Shown here: positions 6,967 through 15,090 of the stretch, piece after piece
Layout: the number at the start of each line of letters is the position of its first letter
How positions within the stretch are numbered: position 1 is the stretch's first letter
Source of the DNA: Clostridium ljungdahlii
GTDB lineage: Bacteria > Bacillota > Clostridia > Clostridiales > Clostridiaceae
DNA length: 64,000 bases
Direction: 5' to 3'
Assembly: GCF_001636845.1 (NCBI RefSeq)
Contig: NZ_LITT01000003.1
Span: forward strand, 62,001 to 126,000
Position numbers and translations under genes: made by a program
The notes under the pieces: model-generated
The model's input: the letters and a program-made list of their open reading frames with translations, nothing else
What the model was told of the DNA's origin: nothing
Databases searched by the model: none

Positions 6967-7129
6967 TTATCTGATGGCTACCTACTGTAACACTCCCACT
7001 TCTATCAAAGTGGGAGATATTAGAACTCTTGAGCTTCAGCGATTTAGAGTTCTTATGCTGTGCATAACAGTAGCTACGCCCTTAGATAATTCATTTAAAC
7101 TTAGTGGGAGAAAAAAACTCCCACTAAGT
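6967..7129 (-). repeat. Dispersed structured repeat, copy B
   Basis: On the minus strand it begins with a hairpin ACTTAGTGGGAG/CTCCCACTAAGT (7129-7099), then TTTAAATGAATTATCTAAGGGCGTAGC in pieces, an inner hairpin (AACTCT/AGAGTT), CCCACTT with AAGTGGG, and ends GGTAGCCATCAGATAA. It lies between the LacI-type operator and the KDG kinase start, antisense to the kinase. The short open frame across it is not a gene. Confidence 0.6.
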
Positions 7130-7162
7130 AAAATTCATTGATAAAAATGGAGGGTATATATA

Positions 7163-8116
7163 ATGAGCGAATTTTTAACTATTGGAGAGCCATTGACATT
7201 GTTTGCTGCCACTGGAGAAAGTGAAATTGATAAAGAACTAAAAGATGTGAAATTTTATGAAAAATTTTTAGCAGGAGCAGAAGTTAATGTATGTGTTGGG
7301 CTCTCAAGACTTGGACATTCTACACAATATATTACTAAAATAGGACAAGACCCTTTTGGGTATTTTATAAAAGAAAGCTTAAAAAAAGAAAAAATAGGAA
7401 CAGACTTTATAGGAGAAACTGATGAATATTTTACTGGATATCAATTGAAATCAAAAGTTAGTCATGGAGATCCCAAGATATTTTATTTTAGGAAGAATTC
7501 TGCAGCATCTCATTTTTCAACAGAAGATTTGAAAAATGTTGATGTAAATGGATTAAAGCACATGCATTTAACGGGTATATTTCCATCACTTTCTAAAAGT
7601 TGTAGAGAATCTGTTTATAAATTGTTAAAAATGGCTAAGGAAAATAATGTTACAATTACATTTGATCCAAATTTAAGATTACCTCTATGGAAAGATAAAG
7701 AAGAAATGAAACATGTAATAAATGATATAGCATTTAAGAGCGATATTGTGCTTCCAGGAATAAGTGAAGGATTAATATTGACAGGAAGCGATAATCCAGA
7801 TGATATTGCAGATTTTTATTTAGATAAGGGAGTTAAGATTGTTATTATAAAACTTGGCAGTAAGGGTGCTTATGTAAAGTCTAAAGATGATTCCTATACA
7901 GTAAATGGTTTTAAGGTAGAAAAAGTTGTAGACACAGTAGGGGCAGGAGATGGCTTTGCAGTTGGTCTCATAAGTGGATTGTTGGAAGGTTTAGATATTA
8001 AAGAGGCAGTGCAGAGAGGAAATGCTATAGGAGCACTTGCTGTAATGTCTGTAGGTGATAATGATGGTTATCCAGACAAAGCTCATCTTGATGAATTTAT
8101 AAGTAAAAATAAGTAG
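7163..8116 (+). CDS. kdgK: 2-keto-3-deoxygluconate kinase (PfkB family)
   Basis: A 317-residue ribokinase-fold sugar kinase, the usual length. The N-terminal part carries GGAEVNVCVGLSRLG-like residues (AGAEVNVCVGLSRLG near 40) and the C-terminal PfkB signature is DTVGAGDGFAVGL near residue 258, whose Asp is the catalytic base. It phosphorylates 2-keto-3-deoxygluconate to KDPG with ATP, the step feeding the aldolase encoded at 15091. ATG follows GGAGGG. PfkB substrate assignments from sequence alone are uncertain, but the uxuA, uxuB and eda neighbours make KDG by far the most likely. Confidence 0.82.
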   Translation: MSEFLTIGEPLTLFAATGESEIDKELKDVKFYEKFLAGAEVNVCVGLSRLGHSTQYITKIGQDPFGYFIKESLKKEKIGTDFIGETDEYFTGYQLKSKVSHGDPKIFYFRKNSAASHFSTEDLKNVDVNGLKHMHLTGIFPSLSKSCRESVYKLLKMAKENNVTITFDPNLRLPLWKDKEEMKHVINDIAFKSDIVLPGISEGLILTGSDNPDDIADFYLDKGVKIVIIKLGSKGAYVKSKDDSYTVNGFKVEKVVDTVGAGDGFAVGLISGLLEGLDIKEAVQRGNAIGALAVMSVGDNDGYPDKAHLDEFISKNK

Positions 8117-8124
8117 AATATAAA

Positions 8125-8154
8125 AACTATGTTTATTTTAAAATAAGCATAGTT
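8125..8154 (+). terminator. Hairpin after kdgK
   Basis: AACTATG-TTTATTT pairs with AAATAA-GCATAGTT (one G-T pair), eight bases beyond the stop codon. No T-tract follows, so it may be a weak terminator or a 3' stabilising stem. Confidence 0.45.
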
Positions 8155-8200
8155 CCTGGAATCAGATGAACATTTTTTTGTATTATTTTAGTAAAATGTA

Positions 8201-8228
8201 TTGAATTTATGAAAGTGTATGCTATAAT
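8201..8228 (+). promoter_or_regulatory. Probable promoter of the GntR-family gene
   Basis: TTGAAT at 8201-8206 and TATAAT at 8223-8228 are 16 bases apart, and the -10 is preceded by TG (extended -10). Initiation would occur just before the palindrome at 8241. Confidence 0.65.
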
Positions 8229-8240
8229 AAAAACATAACT

Positions 8241-8272
8241 ACCATACAAGCATGGTAGCATGCTTGTATGGT
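8241..8272. promoter_or_regulatory. Perfect 14-base inverted repeat, candidate GntR autoregulatory operator
   Basis: ACCATACAAGCATG and CATGCTTGTATGGT flank a four-base GTAG centre. It lies just downstream of the promoter and 22 bases before the regulator's ATG. The half-sites contain CTTGTAT/ATACAAG, the same half-site as the Bacillus gluconate GntR operator (ATACTTGTATACAAGTAT). As RNA it would also form a strong hairpin in the leader. Confidence 0.6.
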
Positions 8273-8294
8273 AATAAAAAAGGAGAATTAGTAA

Positions 8295-8966
8295 ATGATT
8301 CTTGAGACAGGAAAAAAGTTAACAAGTAAAAGACTGTATCAAATTTTAAAAGAAGAGATTATAAAATTGCATTTAAGGCCAGGACTTAGTATTTCTGAGA
8401 AAGGTATTTCAGAAAAGTTTGATGTAAGTAGAACTCCGGTTAGGGAAGCATTTTTACTTTTATCTCAAGAAGGACTATTGGATGTATATCCACAAAAAGG
8501 AACTTTTGTGTCACTTATTGATTTGGATGCTGTAGAAGAAGCAAGATTTTTGCGTGAGCATGTTGAGAGAGCAGTAGTTAAACTTGCATGTAATGAGTTT
8601 CCAGAAGAAAAAATGTTTTTCCTTGAAATGAATTTAAAAGTTGAAAAAATGTGTATGGATAAAAATGACTACACAGGTTTTTTTCAAGCAGATGAAGAAT
8701 TTCATAGGACAATTTTTGAAGGATGCAATAAAAAAAGAACTTGGGATACAATTTGTCAAGTTGAAGCAGATTTTCAACGTATTCGTGTATTATCATTGTC
8801 TTTGAAGTTAAAAATAGATAATGTATATTCACAACATCTGGTAATTACAGATGCAATAAGAGATAAAAAGCCAGACATAGCTGATAAAGCTATGAGAGAG
8901 CACCTGACTATGGTTAATTTTGATTCAGTTAAATTAAAAGAAAAGTATCAGGAATATTTTAAATAA
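8295..8966 (+). CDS. GntR-family (FCD domain) regulator of hexuronate genes
   Basis: A 223-residue regulator. A winged helix-turn-helix occupies about residues 8-75 (LYQILKEEIIKLHLRPG, then SEKFDVSRTPVREAFLLLSQEGLLDV). An all-helical FCD effector domain follows, with the metal/ligand residues of that family visible as DEEFHRTIFEGC near 135 and HLVITDAI near 180. FCD regulators sense organic acids; UxuR and ExuR, which control uronate genes, belong here. ATG after AAGGAG. It stands between kdgK and uxuB with its own promoter and palindrome and probably controls the genes from 9244 on. Effector not determinable from sequence; fructuronate or a related acid is likely. Confidence 0.85.
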   Translation: MILETGKKLTSKRLYQILKEEIIKLHLRPGLSISEKGISEKFDVSRTPVREAFLLLSQEGLLDVYPQKGTFVSLIDLDAVEEARFLREHVERAVVKLACNEFPEEKMFFLEMNLKVEKMCMDKNDYTGFFQADEEFHRTIFEGCNKKRTWDTICQVEADFQRIRVLSLSLKLKIDNVYSQHLVITDAIRDKKPDIADKAMREHLTMVNFDSVKLKEKYQEYFK

Positions 8967-9001
8967 ATATATAAACTTGTAAGCTTATATATTTAGGTTA
9001 C

Positions 9002-9016
9002 ATGCAAACGTTATTA
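9002..9016 (+). promoter_or_regulatory. cre-like site before uxuB
   Basis: ATGCAAACGTTATTA matches the CcpA catabolite-response consensus WTGNAANCGNWNNCW at all defined positions but the C near the end. It lies 230 bases before the uxuB start, where carbon catabolite repression would be expected. Confidence 0.45.
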
Positions 9017-9088
9017 TTAAAAAGAGACTTGCCAACAATATTCTAAAATGGGATATGAGTATTCTTGACAAAATCTCAAAGTAAAAAA

Positions 9089-9198
9089 TTATACAAAATA
9101 TATTATATCACAATTATAAAAGAATATATATTTTTTTGGACATTATTAAATGTTAAATGTTTATTTAAGGGGGTATGATAAAAATAAGTTATACAAAA
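9089..9198 (+). promoter_or_regulatory. Two TTATACAAAA motifs in the uxuB leader
   Basis: Identical TTATACAAAA occurs at 9089-9098 and 9189-9198. TTATACAA or its complement appears again at 12064, 12305 (both before the dehydrogenase gene) and 14941 (before eda). It resembles half of TTGTATACAA, the core of GntR-type operators, so it may be the binding motif of the regulator at 8295. Short AT-rich words recur by chance in this genome. Confidence 0.35.
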
Positions 9199-9243
9199 TT
9201 TTTTAATTTTGCAAAGCAAATATCTTAGAAAGAAGGTAGCAAT

Positions 9244-10857
9244 GTGGATTTAAATAAGGAAGGTATACAGAAAAAAGATGATTGGAATAAAGTAGACATA
9301 AAATTACCTGAGTTTGATTATGATGAAATGTGCAAAAAAACCATAGAAAATCCCAAATGGGTTCACTTTGGATCAGGCAATATTTTTAGGGGATTTATAG
9401 CTGCACTTCAGCAAAAACTTTTAAATTTAAAAAAGGCTGATACTGGAATTGTTGCAGTGGAAACTTATGATTATGAAATCATAGATAAAATATATACACC
9501 CTATGACAATTTGAGTCTTCAAGTAATTATGAATCCAGAGGGAAAGCTAAGTAATACTGTAATTGCAAGTATTGGAGAAAGTATTGCTGCAGATAGTAAA
9601 AGAGAAGAAAATTGGAAAAGGCTCAATGAAATGTTCTCAAATCCTTCCCTTCAAATGATAAGCTTTACTATAACTGAAAAGGGATATAAATTAAAAAATT
9701 TAACTGGAAATTTTACAGATGAAGTAATAAAAGATATAAAAAGTGGGCCATTTAAACCTAGTAATGTAATGTCTAAAGTTACAGCACTTTTATATACGAG
9801 ATTTAAATCAGGAGAGCTTCCAATTGCAGTAGTTAGTATGGATAACTGCTCCCATAATGGAGAAAAATTATATAACTCCATTAATACAATTGCAAATGAA
9901 TGGGTTAAAAATAAATTAGTTGAAAAGGAATTTATTGACTATATAAACAATAAAGAAAAGGTTACATTTCCTTGGAGTATGATAGATAAAATTACACCAA
10001 GACCTTCTGATAAAGTTAAAAAACTACTTAATTCAATTGGACTAAATAATATTGAGCCTATTATAACAAGCAAAAATACTTATATAGCACCGTTCATAAA
10101 TACCGAAGGGCCACAGTATCTTGTTATTGAAGATAGTTTCCCAAATGGACGTATGCCTCTTGAAGATGCAGGAGTGTATTTTACAAATAGAGAAACAGTA
10201 GAAAAAGTTGAGAGAATGAAAGTATGTACATGCCTTAATCCGCTTCATACATCTATGGCTGTATTTGGATGTTTGCTTGGGTATACTTTGATTGCAGATG
10301 AAATGAAAGATGATTGCATTATAAAACTTATAAAGAAAATAGGATATGATGAAGGAATGCCTGTTGTTACAAATCCTGGAATAATTGCTCCAGAGGATTT
10401 TATAGGAGAAGTTATCAAAATAAGACTACCAAATCCATATATACCAGATACTCCACAGAGAATTGCAACTGATACATCACAAAAAGTTGGAATAAGATTT
10501 GGAGAGACAATTAAGGAATATGTAAAAAGAGATGATTTAGATCCAAAATCTTTAAAATATATACCTCTTGTTATTGCAGGGTGGTGTAGATATATGCTTG
10601 GCATAGATGATAAAGGTAAAAATTTTGAAATTAGTTCAGATCCACTTTTAGAAACACTGAAAAAATATTTGTCAGGTGTAAAACTTGGAGAAAAGTATGT
10701 AGATGGAACGTTGAAGCCAATACTTTCAAATGAAGATATATTTGGATCAGATCTTTATAAAGTTGGACTTGGAGAAAAAGTTGAAAATTATTTTACTGAA
10801 ATGATTACAGGAGAGGGTGCAGTTAGAAACACACTCAAAAAATATTTAAATTGCTAA
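9244..10857 (+). CDS. uxuB: Fructuronate reductase / D-mannonate oxidoreductase (mannitol dehydrogenase family)
   Basis: A 537-residue cytosolic long-chain polyol dehydrogenase. The N-terminal NAD-binding part holds WVHFGSGNIFRGFIAALQQKLL near residues 39-60 in pieces (HFGSGNIFRGF). The C-terminal catalytic part has the KVCTCLNPLHTSMA segment near 330, with the family's Asn and His. It reduces fructuronate (or tagaturonate) to mannonate (altronate) with NADH. The start is GTG at 9244 after AGAAGG; the overlapping ATG at 9242 closes after three codons. uxuA follows 21 bases later in the same direction, making mannonate the likely product. UxuB versus UxuB-like altronate enzymes cannot be separated by eye. 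Confidence 0.85.
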   Translation: MDLNKEGIQKKDDWNKVDIKLPEFDYDEMCKKTIENPKWVHFGSGNIFRGFIAALQQKLLNLKKADTGIVAVETYDYEIIDKIYTPYDNLSLQVIMNPEGKLSNTVIASIGESIAADSKREENWKRLNEMFSNPSLQMISFTITEKGYKLKNLTGNFTDEVIKDIKSGPFKPSNVMSKVTALLYTRFKSGELPIAVVSMDNCSHNGEKLYNSINTIANEWVKNKLVEKEFIDYINNKEKVTFPWSMIDKITPRPSDKVKKLLNSIGLNNIEPIITSKNTYIAPFINTEGPQYLVIEDSFPNGRMPLEDAGVYFTNRETVEKVERMKVCTCLNPLHTSMAVFGCLLGYTLIADEMKDDCIIKLIKKIGYDEGMPVVTNPGIIAPEDFIGEVIKIRLPNPYIPDTPQRIATDTSQKVGIRFGETIKEYVKRDDLDPKSLKYIPLVIAGWCRYMLGIDDKGKNFEISSDPLLETLKKYLSGVKLGEKYVDGTLKPILSNEDIFGSDLYKVGLGEKVENYFTEMITGEGAVRNTLKKYLNC

Positions 10858-10878
10858 TTAGAGAAAGGAATGTTTTTT

Positions 10879-11952
10879 ATGAAGATGACATTTAGATGGT
10901 TTGGCAAAAATGATGATAGTGTTACACTTGATCAAATACGTCAAATACCAGCAGTTAAAGGAGTTGTAGGATTTTTACCTGATATTCCAGCTGGAGAGGT
11001 ATGGCCTATGGAGCAAATACTTAAATATAAAAAAAATATAGAAGCCCATGGCTTGGAACTTGAAGTTATTGAAAGTGTAAATGTCCATGAAGATATAAAA
11101 CTTGGATTACCATCTAGGGATAAGTACATAAAAAATTATAAGGAGACAATAAAGAATTTGGGACAAGCAGGTATAAAAGTAATATGTTATAATTTTATGC
11201 CAGTATTTGATTGGCTTAGAACAGATCTTGCCTATAAGCTTCCAGATGGATCAAAAACAATGCTTTATGATGATGATAAATTAAAAGGATTAGATCCAAT
11301 TGATCTTGTTAAAAGTACTGAAAAAAATTCTAATGGTTTTTCACTTCCAGGTTGGGAACCAGATAGACTTAAAGAATTGAAAAATGTATTAAAATTATAT
11401 GAAAATGTGGATGAGGAAAAATTATTTGAAAACTATGAGTATTTCCTTAAAGCAATAATACCAACGTGTGAAAAATATGATGTTAAGATGGCAGTACATC
11501 CAGATGATCCTGCATGGGGTGTATTTGGACTTCCTAGAATAGTGAATTCAAAAGAAAATTTAGAGAGAATAGTAAAAATGGTAGATAGTACTTATAATGG
11601 CATAACTTTATGTAGTGGAGCCTTAGGATCAAGTACTAAAAACAATATACCTGAACTAATAAGATATTTTGGAGCTATGGGAAGAATACATTTTGCTCAT
11701 GTTAGAAATATAAAAATATTATCTGAAAAACATTTCCATGAGGTATCACATTTGTCAAGTGATGGATCATTTGATATGTTTGAAATAATGAAAGCGTATC
11801 ATGATGTTGGGTTTGAAGGTTATATGAGACCTGATCATGGAAGAATGATATGGGATGAAAAGGCAAGGCCTGGATATGGACTGTATGACAGGGCACTTGG
11901 AGTAACTTATCTAAATGGATTGTGGGAAGCAATTAAAAAAATGAGTAAATAA
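10879..11952 (+). CDS. uxuA: Mannonate dehydratase
   Basis: A 357-residue TIM-barrel enzyme that dehydrates D-mannonate to 2-keto-3-deoxygluconate, using Mn2+ or Fe2+. The start MKMTFRWFGKNDD is the classical UxuA N-terminus. Also seen are YNFMPVFDWLRTDLAY near residue 105 in pieces (YNFMPVFDWLRTD), MAVHPDDPAWGVFGLPRI near 205, which supplies metal ligands, and HFAHVRN and MRPDHGRM further on. The ATG at 10879 is preferred because the GAGAAAGGA site at 10861-10869 is nine or ten bases upstream; an ATG at 10870 overlaps it. Its product is the substrate of the kinase at 7163. Confidence 0.95.
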   Translation: MKMTFRWFGKNDDSVTLDQIRQIPAVKGVVGFLPDIPAGEVWPMEQILKYKKNIEAHGLELEVIESVNVHEDIKLGLPSRDKYIKNYKETIKNLGQAGIKVICYNFMPVFDWLRTDLAYKLPDGSKTMLYDDDKLKGLDPIDLVKSTEKNSNGFSLPGWEPDRLKELKNVLKLYENVDEEKLFENYEYFLKAIIPTCEKYDVKMAVHPDDPAWGVFGLPRIVNSKENLERIVKMVDSTYNGITLCSGALGSSTKNNIPELIRYFGAMGRIHFAHVRNIKILSEKHFHEVSHLSSDGSFDMFEIMKAYHDVGFEGYMRPDHGRMIWDEKARPGYGLYDRALGVTYLNGLWEAIKKMSK

Positions 11953-11973
11953 GATTAAATTTATGTAAAAAAT

Positions 11974-12048
11974 AGGCATTTTATAATTCGTAAATTGTCA
12001 TCAAAAAGACGGCCATCTTAATATGACAATTTATGATATAAAATGTCT
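11974..12048. repeat. Long imperfect inverted repeat after uxuA
   Basis: AGGCATTTTATAATTCGTAAATTGTCAT-like left arm (11974-12001) pairs with a right arm at 12023-12048 ending AAAATGTCT, about 26 bases each with two small differences, around a 20-base loop. No T-tract. It could end or stabilise the uxu message. The remaining 280 bases to the next gene hold a cre-like site and two TTATACAA words. Confidence 0.5.
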
Positions 12049-12160
12049 AGAAAATAAAACTTTTTATACAATGTCTAAGAATTATTTACAGAATTTAGTA
12101 TAACACAAATTAAATTAACTAACAAATGTGGTTGAAACAATTTATTGCTTTTTAGTACGT

Positions 12161-12175
12161 ATAAAAACGTTTTCT
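12161..12175 (+). promoter_or_regulatory. cre-like site before the dehydrogenase gene
   Basis: ATAAAAACGTTTTCT contains the perfect palindrome AAAACGTTTT and fits the CcpA consensus with one mismatch (A for the first G). It lies 155 bases before the ATG at 12331. A LacI-family repressor could use it instead. Confidence 0.4.
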
Positions 12176-12330
12176 AGTATGGAGATTTAAGGATATATGC
12201 AAAATGTTAAATATTTACTAGGTATTAAGCGTTTTTATTACAACAAGTTTTTAATAAAGCTTCTAATTAGAAGTTATTAATTTAGTTTTATTGATAAATA
12301 AAGTTTGTATAAAAATAGGAGGAAAAAGTT

Positions 12331-13353
12331 ATGAAAATTGCAAGAGTATATGGAAAAGATGATCTTAGAGTGGAAGAAGCTGAAATTCCTAAGATTATAA
12401 AATCAGATGATGTTTTGATAAAAACAAAGAGAATTGGCATTTGTGGATCTGATGTCCATTTATATCATGGTGAAAATCCATTGGCTACATTACCAAGGGT
12501 TATGGGACATGAAGTTGTTGGTGAAGTTGTTGAAATTGGAGCCGGTGTAAAAAATCTTAATATTGGTGATCATATTGTAATTGAGCCAATTAACTATTGC
12601 GGAAAATGCTATGCATGTCGTCATGGTATGCCTAATGTATGTAAAGATCTATCCGTATTTGGTGTTCATGAAGATGGTGGTATGAGAGAGTATTTCACAG
12701 TACCTGAAAAACAATGTCATGTAATGAATAAGGATTTGGATTGGGATACTGCAGTATTAACTGAACCATATACTATTGGTGCTAATTCAACAGCTCGTGG
12801 TAATGTTGGTGTTGGAGATACTGTACTTATTCAAGGAGCAGGTCCTATAGGAATATGTATACTTAAATTGGCTAAGATCAAAGGTGCAACAGTAATGGTA
12901 ACAGATGTTGTTGAAGATAAATTAAAATTTGCAAAGGAAAATGGAGCGGATAGAGTTGTTAATGTTGCTAGGGAAGATATTGAAGAGGCAGTTAAAGATT
13001 GGACAGATGGAGAAGGTGTAAATAAGGTTATTGATGCAGTTGGGTCTCCGAAGACATTTGAACTTGGATTTAATTTGGCATCACCAGCAGGTACTGTTGT
13101 TGTTTTAGGGTTTTCTGAAAAAGCATCACAAATTCCACAATTACCTATTACTAAAAATCAATTAACTGTTGTTGGTACTAGACTACAAGCATATCAATTT
13201 GCTAATGTCATTCGTTTAATGGAATCTGGAATGTTAAAAAGTGATGGATTAATTACACATAAATTTAAATTTGATCAAATTCAGGAAGCTCTTGATTTTA
13301 TTGATGAACATCCTGAGAAGGTTAAAAAAATGATTCTTACTTTCGATGATTAG
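12331..13353 (+). CDS. Zinc-containing medium-chain dehydrogenase, possible L-galactonate/idonate 5-dehydrogenase
   Basis: A 340-residue MDR-superfamily dehydrogenase. The catalytic zinc site is formed by GICGSDVHLYHG (Cys near 39) and MGHEVVGEV (His-Glu near 61). A structural-zinc-like cluster follows (CGKCYACRHGMPNVC, near 90-105). The nucleotide fold begins QGAGPIGI near 170. The stretch LSVFGVHEDGGMREYFTVP closely resembles LgoD (YjjN), the L-galactonate 5-dehydrogenase, which is also 340 residues and whose product tagaturonate enters this pathway. Substrate assignment is inference; sorbitol- or idonate-type activity is possible. AGGAGG precedes the ATG. It is followed by the transporter gene. 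Confidence 0.8.
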   Translation: MKIARVYGKDDLRVEEAEIPKIIKSDDVLIKTKRIGICGSDVHLYHGENPLATLPRVMGHEVVGEVVEIGAGVKNLNIGDHIVIEPINYCGKCYACRHGMPNVCKDLSVFGVHEDGGMREYFTVPEKQCHVMNKDLDWDTAVLTEPYTIGANSTARGNVGVGDTVLIQGAGPIGICILKLAKIKGATVMVTDVVEDKLKFAKENGADRVVNVAREDIEEAVKDWTDGEGVNKVIDAVGSPKTFELGFNLASPAGTVVVLGFSEKASQIPQLPITKNQLTVVGTRLQAYQFANVIRLMESGMLKSDGLITHKFKFDQIQEALDFIDEHPEKVKKMILTFDD

Positions 13354-13470
13354 TTAAAATTACTCTTTGTTTTTTTAAATCATCTAAAGTTAATGCAGTT
13401 TGAAAATTAGGACTAGATGTTAGAAAATAAAGTTAAATTTTTTATAAATAGTAAGGAAGGTGTAGTAAAA

Positions 13471-14814
13471 ATGCAGAAAAATGATAATAATACTTATCAG
13501 ATTGAAACAAAAGAATTAGTTAAAGTTGCTGCAAGTGGCTGGCTTGGAACTGCAATGGAATTTATGGATTTTCAGTTATACTCTCTTGCAGCAGCTATTG
13601 TTTTTAATAAAATATTTTTTCCAAATGCAAGTCCTGCTATGGGTTTAATAATGTCCATGGGAACATATGGAGCTGGATATGTTGCTAGGTTAGTTGGAGC
13701 ATATATGTTTGGAAGAATTGGTGACAAAATGGGACGTAGAACAGTTCTTTTTGCCACTATAACTCTTATGGGACTTGCATCAACACTTATAGGTTTCTTG
13801 CCTACTTATGCAAAAGTTGGCATATTAGCTCCAATAGGATTAGTTGTACTACGAATTTTTCAGGGTTTAGGTGCTGGAGCAGAAATAAGTGGAGCCGGTG
13901 TTATGGTTGCTGAGTTTTCAAAAGTGAAAAATAGAGGTTTGATTGGTAGTTTAGTTTGTTTAGGAACTTCATCTGGGACATTACTAGCGAATCTAATTTG
14001 GACTATTATTTTAACAAATATTAGTGGAAACGATTTACTTACATGGGGATGGAGAATTCCATTTTTCGCCTCCTTTGTCGTCATGATTGCAGCAATTTTA
14101 ATTAGAATTTTTGTTAAAGAAAGTCCAGTTATGGCAGAGAAGAAAAAGTTGCTTTTAAAAGAAAGAGAAGAAATAGAAAAAGATAGTAAACCAGTTATAG
14201 CTAAGAGAAAGGGAAAGAAGAGTTTTGTAGTTGCTTTGGGATTACGTTTTGGACAAGCCGGTAATAGTGGTGTTCTACAAACATACCTAGCTGGTTTTGT
14301 TGTTACTGTTCTTTTGATGCAAAAAACTGTTGCAACAAATGCCAATATTATTTCATCCTTAATATCTTTTATAACTATTCCTGTGGTCGGATATCTTGGT
14401 GACAAATTTGGAAGAAGAAAAGTATATATGACTTTATCACTTGCTATGGCAGTTTATGCAATTCCAATGATGATGATGATTAATTCAAAAAATGTTGTTT
14501 TACTAACTATTGGACTAGTAATTGGTTTAAATATTGGTTGTCAAGGAATGTTTGCTTTGGAAAATGTAACGTTAAGTGAATTATTTGGATCAAAAAATAG
14601 AGTTACTCTGGTTTCTCTTGCTAAAGAAATAGCAGGTCTTATAGCTACTGGTTTTGGCCCTTTAATTGCAGCTAGCTGGGTATCAGCAGTTTCAGGCAGT
14701 TGGGTTCCAGTTGCTATAATGCTTATTGTTTTTTCTTTAAGTACATTCTTTAGTTCTTATGTTTCTGAAGATGTCACTGGAAGAGATTTAAATGATTTAG
14801 ATGATGCAATGTAA
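13471..14814 (+). CDS. MFS transporter, metabolite:H+ symporter type, probable uronate/sugar-acid importer
   Basis: A 447-residue membrane protein with about 12 transmembrane segments. The N-terminal WLGTAMEFMDFQLYSLAA and the loop GRIGDKMGRRTVL, repeated in the second half as GYLGDKFGRRKVY, are the two MFS loop 2-3 motifs; the long VVLRIFQGLGAGAEISGAG stretch is typical of the MHS (shikimate/ProP-like) group. The ATG at 13471 is chosen because GGAAGG at 13455-13460 lies ahead; an ATG at 13417 lacks a site. Position after the dehydrogenase and before eda suggests import of hexuronate or aldonate. Exact substrate unknown. Confidence 0.8.
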   Translation: MQKNDNNTYQIETKELVKVAASGWLGTAMEFMDFQLYSLAAAIVFNKIFFPNASPAMGLIMSMGTYGAGYVARLVGAYMFGRIGDKMGRRTVLFATITLMGLASTLIGFLPTYAKVGILAPIGLVVLRIFQGLGAGAEISGAGVMVAEFSKVKNRGLIGSLVCLGTSSGTLLANLIWTIILTNISGNDLLTWGWRIPFFASFVVMIAAILIRIFVKESPVMAEKKKLLLKEREEIEKDSKPVIAKRKGKKSFVVALGLRFGQAGNSGVLQTYLAGFVVTVLLMQKTVATNANIISSLISFITIPVVGYLGDKFGRRKVYMTLSLAMAVYAIPMMMMINSKNVVLLTIGLVIGLNIGCQGMFALENVTLSELFGSKNRVTLVSLAKEIAGLIATGFGPLIAASWVSAVSGSWVPVAIMLIVFSLSTFFSSYVSEDVTGRDLNDLDDAM

Positions 14815-14920
14815 ATTTAGTTCTACTTGACTTATATATGCTAATATTAATGAAATAGTATGAAATCAAAGATTTTGCGAGTGAGTCTAGCATAAATAAG
14901 CAAGAAAAAGGATAACTATT

Positions 14921-14969
14921 AAGCTAGGAAAAAAATCAGTTTATACAAATTTATTTTCCTAGTTTTTCC
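14921..14969 (+). terminator. Terminator after the transporter gene
   Basis: GCTAGGAAAA pairs with TTTTCCTAG and is followed by TTTTTCC. The loop contains TTATACAA, the motif also seen before uxuB, at 14941-14948. It could end the transporter message or act as an attenuator before eda. Confidence 0.6.
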
Positions 14970-15090
14970 TGATTAGTAAGTTACTTGGCTTTATATATTG
15001 ATATATGAAACTACGTTCTACATAATTAAACATGTAAAGATGTTTATGAAATTACTGTGAAAAATAATTTTAAGTAAGGAGATATGCATA

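Noticed and set aside
6911-7141. A 76-codon open frame between the LacI gene and kdgK
   Set aside because: It lies wholly across structured repeat copy B, has no ribosome-binding site and no protein-like composition.
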